This document shows positions 6,022 to 8,342 of a DNA stretch of 8,342 bases, one piece after another. Source of the stretch: Acidobacteriota bacterium. Lineage in GTDB: Bacteria; Acidobacteriota; Terriglobia; UBA7540. Location of the stretch: contig JAJYJL010000275.1 in assembly GCA_021789565.1 (NCBI GenBank), positions 1-8,342 of the forward strand, written 5' to 3'. The number at the start of each line of letters is the position of its first letter. The first letter of the stretch is position 1. The position numbers and the translations under genes are program-made. A model generated the notes under the pieces. The model worked only from the letters and a program-made list of their open reading frames with translations, had not been told where the DNA came from and did not search any database.

Positions 6022-8100
6022 ATGCTTGCTTCAGTGTTTGAAGTGCTTGTCGGGGAATACCGCGCGAGGCCGATGGCGCGCCTTACGGCCTGGCTATTTG
6101 TCTTTGGCGCAGCCTTATGGGTGGAAGGCATCATCTCCGGCGGCGCTCCTGGCCTGCTTTGGGGGTTTTTCTTTACCGGACTGGTTGTTTCTGCCGGATA
6201 TTATGTTGTCCGGCTGGTCGGGGCTTTCAAACACCACATCCTATGGCATCTCCGCCGCAGGCTGGTTGTCACCTACATCTTTATTGCTGTCGTTCCTATC
6301 GTTCTGATCCTGGTCCTGGTGGGGCTGGGTACCGTCATCGCTAACGGCCAGTTTGCGGCGTTTCTGGTAACCCTTAATGTCAATGACCAGGTTGAGAAGA
6401 TGCAGCAGTTAAATCGCGTTGTCGCCCACGAAGCCTATGTGAGCCCTGCACAGACTCCAGACCAGTTGCTGGACCACTTACAGCAGTTCTACGTGCAGCA
6501 ACTTTCCCAGCATGCCGCAAGCTACCCGGGGCTTGAGGTTGTGGTTCGTGTGGACAACCGGGAACGGGCCTTTTATCTCAACGGCAAGCCGGTCTCCATG
6601 GTGCCGGCCATTCCTTCCTGGTTCAAGTCGGAAGAATTTTCAGGAGTTGTTGTGGATGGCGGCAGGCTGCTTCTGCGGGCCGCCGACCAGGGTGAGACGC
6701 GCGCCGGGAAAATCACCATGATCTTGTCAGAACAGTTCACGCCGAAACTGCTGGACCAGTTGGGGCGGGGCATCGGACCGCTTGGAGTTATTGAGGCAAA
6801 AGTGGGCGAGATCGTTGCGATCCAGCCTCTTGCGGGAAGCCTGCCTGCAACCGCGGGCATTAAGCCTCAGGAACAGGTCATCGTGCGCTCAAATTCCCTT
6901 TACCTTCCACCGGCAGCCAATTTTCTGGATATCGACGTTTTCGGGACCTCTTCATTGAAAGTTATCCAGTGGGATGCGACTCCGAGGCAGTTTCTTTCTG
7001 AGCCCGTATTCGTCTACGTGACTTCCAGACTGTCCATTCTCAGTCGCCATCTGCTGGCTACACTGGGCCGATATTCCCGGATCTATCTCACTCTGTTTCT
7101 AGTGATAGGGGTTGTTTTCCTTGCGATTGAGCTGCTTTCGCTGATTGTTGGAATCCGGCTGACGCGGACAATCACAGGGACAGTCGACAGATTGTATGAG
7201 GCAACCGAGCATATCCGGGCGGGTAACCTTTCCCACCGGATCAAAATGCCGGCGCAGGACCAGCTCAGTTCATTGGGCGGAGCTTTTGACAACATGACGG
7301 AATCGCTGCAGCGCCTTCTGCGTGAGTCCCAGGAAAAGACGCGTCTGGAGCATGACATCCAGATTGCACGCGAGGTCCAGGAGCAATTGTTTCCGACGGC
7401 CGCGCCAGAGGTGCCCGGCCTGGAACTTTACGGGATCTGCCGGCCGGCGAGGGGCGTCAGCGGTGATTATTATGATTTTCTGCCTGTGGGAAAAGAAAGA
7501 GTCGGAATCGTCCTGGGGGACGTCAGCGGCAAAGGAGTTTCGGCAGCATTGATCATGGCCGCCATCCAGTCGTTGATTCGCACCCGTCTCTACCAGGACT
7601 CGTCGGATGCGGGGCCTGATTCTGAGCACTTCTCAACGGCCGGCTACTTCCGGGTGTTGAATCAGCAGATGTTCGAAAATACGCCCGAAGAAAAATACGC
7701 CACCTGCTTTTACGCTCTTTACGACTCAGCCACCCGCCAGCTTGTCTATACCAACGCGGGCCACCCTGCGCCGGTCCTTTTCCGGAAGGGAAGTGTGGAG
7801 CGACTGGAGGCAGGGGGCCCACCTCTGGGATTGATTTCGCCTGTGTCCTACCGCGAGGCGAAGATTGTGCTGGAGCCTGGAGACACGCTGATCGCATTTA
7901 CAGACGGCTTTACGGAGAGCGAAAACAGCTTCGAAGAGCAGTTTGGCGAAAACCGCCTGATCGAGATTGTCCGTCGTGCTCGCGGAAATCCACTTCCTGC
8001 TCTGGTCAATGAAATATACCGGAGCGTGGAGGAGTGGACGGGTGGTGGCGAACCGCAGGACGATATGACGCTGATTATTGCCCGGGCGACTCCTGCCTGA
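6022..8100 (+). CDS. Membrane-bound RsbU/SpoIIE-type PP2C serine/threonine phosphatase with HAMP domain
   Basis: This 692-residue protein is a sensor-type phosphatase of the PPM/SpoIIE family, which usually dephosphorylates anti-anti-sigma (STAS) proteins in partner-switching pathways. Hydrophobic segments lie at about 22-40, 44-67 and 82-106. A large polar region of about 245 residues (108-353) follows, then a helix at 354-378. Four helices would place this region outside the inner membrane and both ends in the cytoplasm. A HAMP-like region spans about 379-433, and a linker helix includes AREVQEQLFP (449-458). The catalytic domain (about 465-690) has GDYYDF (481-486), GDVSGKGV (499-506), TNAGHPAP (577-584), FTDGFTES (626-633) and DDMT (680-683). 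The metal-binding aspartates are D482, D500, D628 and D681, all intact. The start has GGGAGG 4 bases upstream of the ATG. The N-terminal three-helix arrangement resembles NtrY-like sensors. No partner kinase or STAS gene is in the window, so its target is unknown. Confidence 0.93.
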   Translation: MLASVFEVLVGEYRARPMARLTAWLFVFGAALWVEGIISGGAPGLLWGFFFTGLVVSAGYYVVRLVGAFKHHILWHLRRRLVVTYIFIAVVPIVLILVLVGLGTVIANGQFAAFLVTLNVNDQVEKMQQLNRVVAHEAYVSPAQTPDQLLDHLQQFYVQQLSQHAASYPGLEVVVRVDNRERAFYLNGKPVSMVPAIPSWFKSEEFSGVVVDGGRLLLRAADQGETRAGKITMILSEQFTPKLLDQLGRGIGPLGVIEAKVGEIVAIQPLAGSLPATAGIKPQEQVIVRSNSLYLPPAANFLDIDVFGTSSLKVIQWDATPRQFLSEPVFVYVTSRLSILSRHLLATLGRYSRIYLTLFLVIGVVFLAIELLSLIVGIRLTRTITGTVDRLYEATEHIRAGNLSHRIKMPAQDQLSSLGGAFDNMTESLQRLLRESQEKTRLEHDIQIAREVQEQLFPTAAPEVPGLELYGICRPARGVSGDYYDFLPVGKERVGIVLGDVSGKGVSAALIMAAIQSLIRTRLYQDSSDAGPDSEHFSTAGYFRVLNQQMFENTPEEKYATCFYALYDSATRQLVYTNAGHPAPVLFRKGSVERLEAGGPPLGLISPVSYREAKIVLEPGDTLIAFTDGFTESENSFEEQFGENRLIEIVRRARGNPLPALVNEIYRSVEEWTGGGEPQDDMTLIIARATPA

Positions 8101-8133
8101 GGATCCCGGCCGCCGTTGTCCATTCACCAAATG

Positions 8134-8147
8134 TTCAGTAAACTGAA
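8134..8147. repeat. Inverted repeat with perfect 6-base arms, possible operator
   Basis: TTCAGT and ACTGAA form perfect arms around a 2-base AA spacer. The spacer is too short for an RNA hairpin loop, so if functional it is more likely a protein-binding dyad on DNA. It lies 17 bases upstream of a TTGACA hexamer (8164-8169) and 34 bases after the phosphatase stop. A 6-base arm can arise by chance in a sequence of this length. Confidence 0.3.
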
Positions 8148-8300
8148 GTAAGTGCCCCGCTGGTTGACAGTTTTCTGATACAGGGGAGAGAGGGTCTGTC
8201 CGGTGTTTGATGGACTCGGCCGCCCGTGCCGGCTGCGCTCCCCCTTGTAAGCTCGAGCAAATTATTGAGAGGTTCCGTACCTGCTCTGCTTGCGACCCTG

Positions 8301-8306
8301 GGAGGA
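8301..8306 (+). promoter_or_regulatory. Ribosome binding site of the last, truncated gene
   Basis: GGAGGA lies here with 8 bases to a GTG codon at 8315. This is the strongest Shine-Dalgarno match and best spacing in the final 240 bases and is the main reason for placing the next gene's start there. Confidence 0.5.
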
Positions 8307-8314
8307 ATCAGACA

Positions 8315-8342
8315 GTGAAAGGCATCCGAACCGCCGGCTTGG
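8315..8342 (+). CDS. Start of an unidentified gene, cut by the window end
   Basis: Only nine codons are visible: GTG (read as Met) then Lys-Gly-Ile-Arg-Thr-Ala-Gly-Leu. The early Lys and Arg followed by small and hydrophobic residues would suit the beginning of a signal peptide or membrane protein, but this is too little to assign anything. The GTG start is chosen because of the GGAGGA at 8301-8306. The same frame is open upstream to an ATG at 8210, which would add 35 residues including four cysteines, but that ATG has no ribosome binding site. The function is unknown. Confidence 0.45.

Larger units (their letters stand above)
8101..8314. other. Intergenic leader between the phosphatase and the next gene
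   Basis: This 214-base stretch lacks a convincing gene. It holds an inverted repeat (8134-8147), a perfect TTGACA hexamer (8164-8169) with no -10 box at 16-18 bases, an AT-rich patch ATTATT (8261-8266), the 8-base palindrome GCTCGAGC (8251-8258) and, at its end, the ribosome binding site of the next gene. No clear rho-independent terminator follows the phosphatase stop. The frame of the next gene stays open back to an ATG at 8210, which lacks a ribosome binding site. Confidence 0.4.

Noticed and set aside
1681..7761. An exact 15-base match between 1681-1695 (accC) and 7747-7761 (phosphatase).
   Set aside because: Both copies encode Tyr-Thr-Asn-Ala-Gly inside unrelated conserved motifs, and the flanks differ, so it is coincidence rather than a repeat.
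8164..8182. TTGACA followed by GATACA as a sigma-70 promoter.
   Set aside because: The two hexamers are only 7 bases apart, and no -10-like hexamer occurs at 16-18 bases, so a promoter cannot be supported here.
8210..8342. A coding region starting at ATG 8210 and running off the window.
   Set aside because: The frame is open, but there is no ribosome binding site before 8210, whereas GTG 8315 in the same frame has a strong one. The longer form is kept only as an alternative.

Overview
The window is ordinary-looking, moderately GC-rich bacterial chromosome, tightly packed with plus-strand genes. I see no mobile element, CRISPR array, tRNA or rRNA. The two-subunit biotin carboxylase system (separate AccB and AccC) and a large membrane-anchored RsbU/SpoIIE-type phosphatase with a HAMP region fit a Gram-negative bacterium. 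The protein style and gene mix look to me like Acidobacteriota, but this is a judgement from memory, not a database result.

Layout. Bases 1-251 hold the C-terminal end of an M24 metallopeptidase (Xaa-Pro aminopeptidase type). It is followed after 16 bases by accB (biotin carboxyl carrier protein), then accC (biotin carboxylase) after a 66-base gap, then thiE (thiamine phosphate synthase) after 25 bases. These four look like one housekeeping transcription unit. Another 66-base gap leads to two consecutive APC-superfamily amino acid transporters, 482 and about 493 residues. They belong to different branches (LAT/SLC7-like and CAT/ApcT-like) and are separated by only 18 bases. A 125-base spacer with an AT-rich patch precedes a 692-residue membrane phosphatase: N-terminal helices, a large predicted extracytoplasmic domain, HAMP, a linker helix and a catalytic PPM/SpoIIE domain with all four metal-binding aspartates. 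The last 242 bases hold a non-coding leader with a small perfect-arm inverted repeat and then the first codons of a further gene with a good ribosome binding site.

How the genes work together. AccB and AccC make the carboxybiotin half of acetyl-CoA carboxylase, so the first block serves fatty-acid synthesis. thiE supplies thiamine phosphate and shows no TPP riboswitch in front of it, so it probably rides on the acc transcript. The transporters probably import or exchange amino acids. The phosphatase is probably the output of a partner-switching signalling pathway whose partners are not in the window.

I looked for an undescribed system and did not find a strong candidate. The most open questions are the unassigned sensor domain and non-canonical HAMP of the phosphatase, the pairing of two unlike transporters directly upstream of it, and the dyad in the leader of the last gene.
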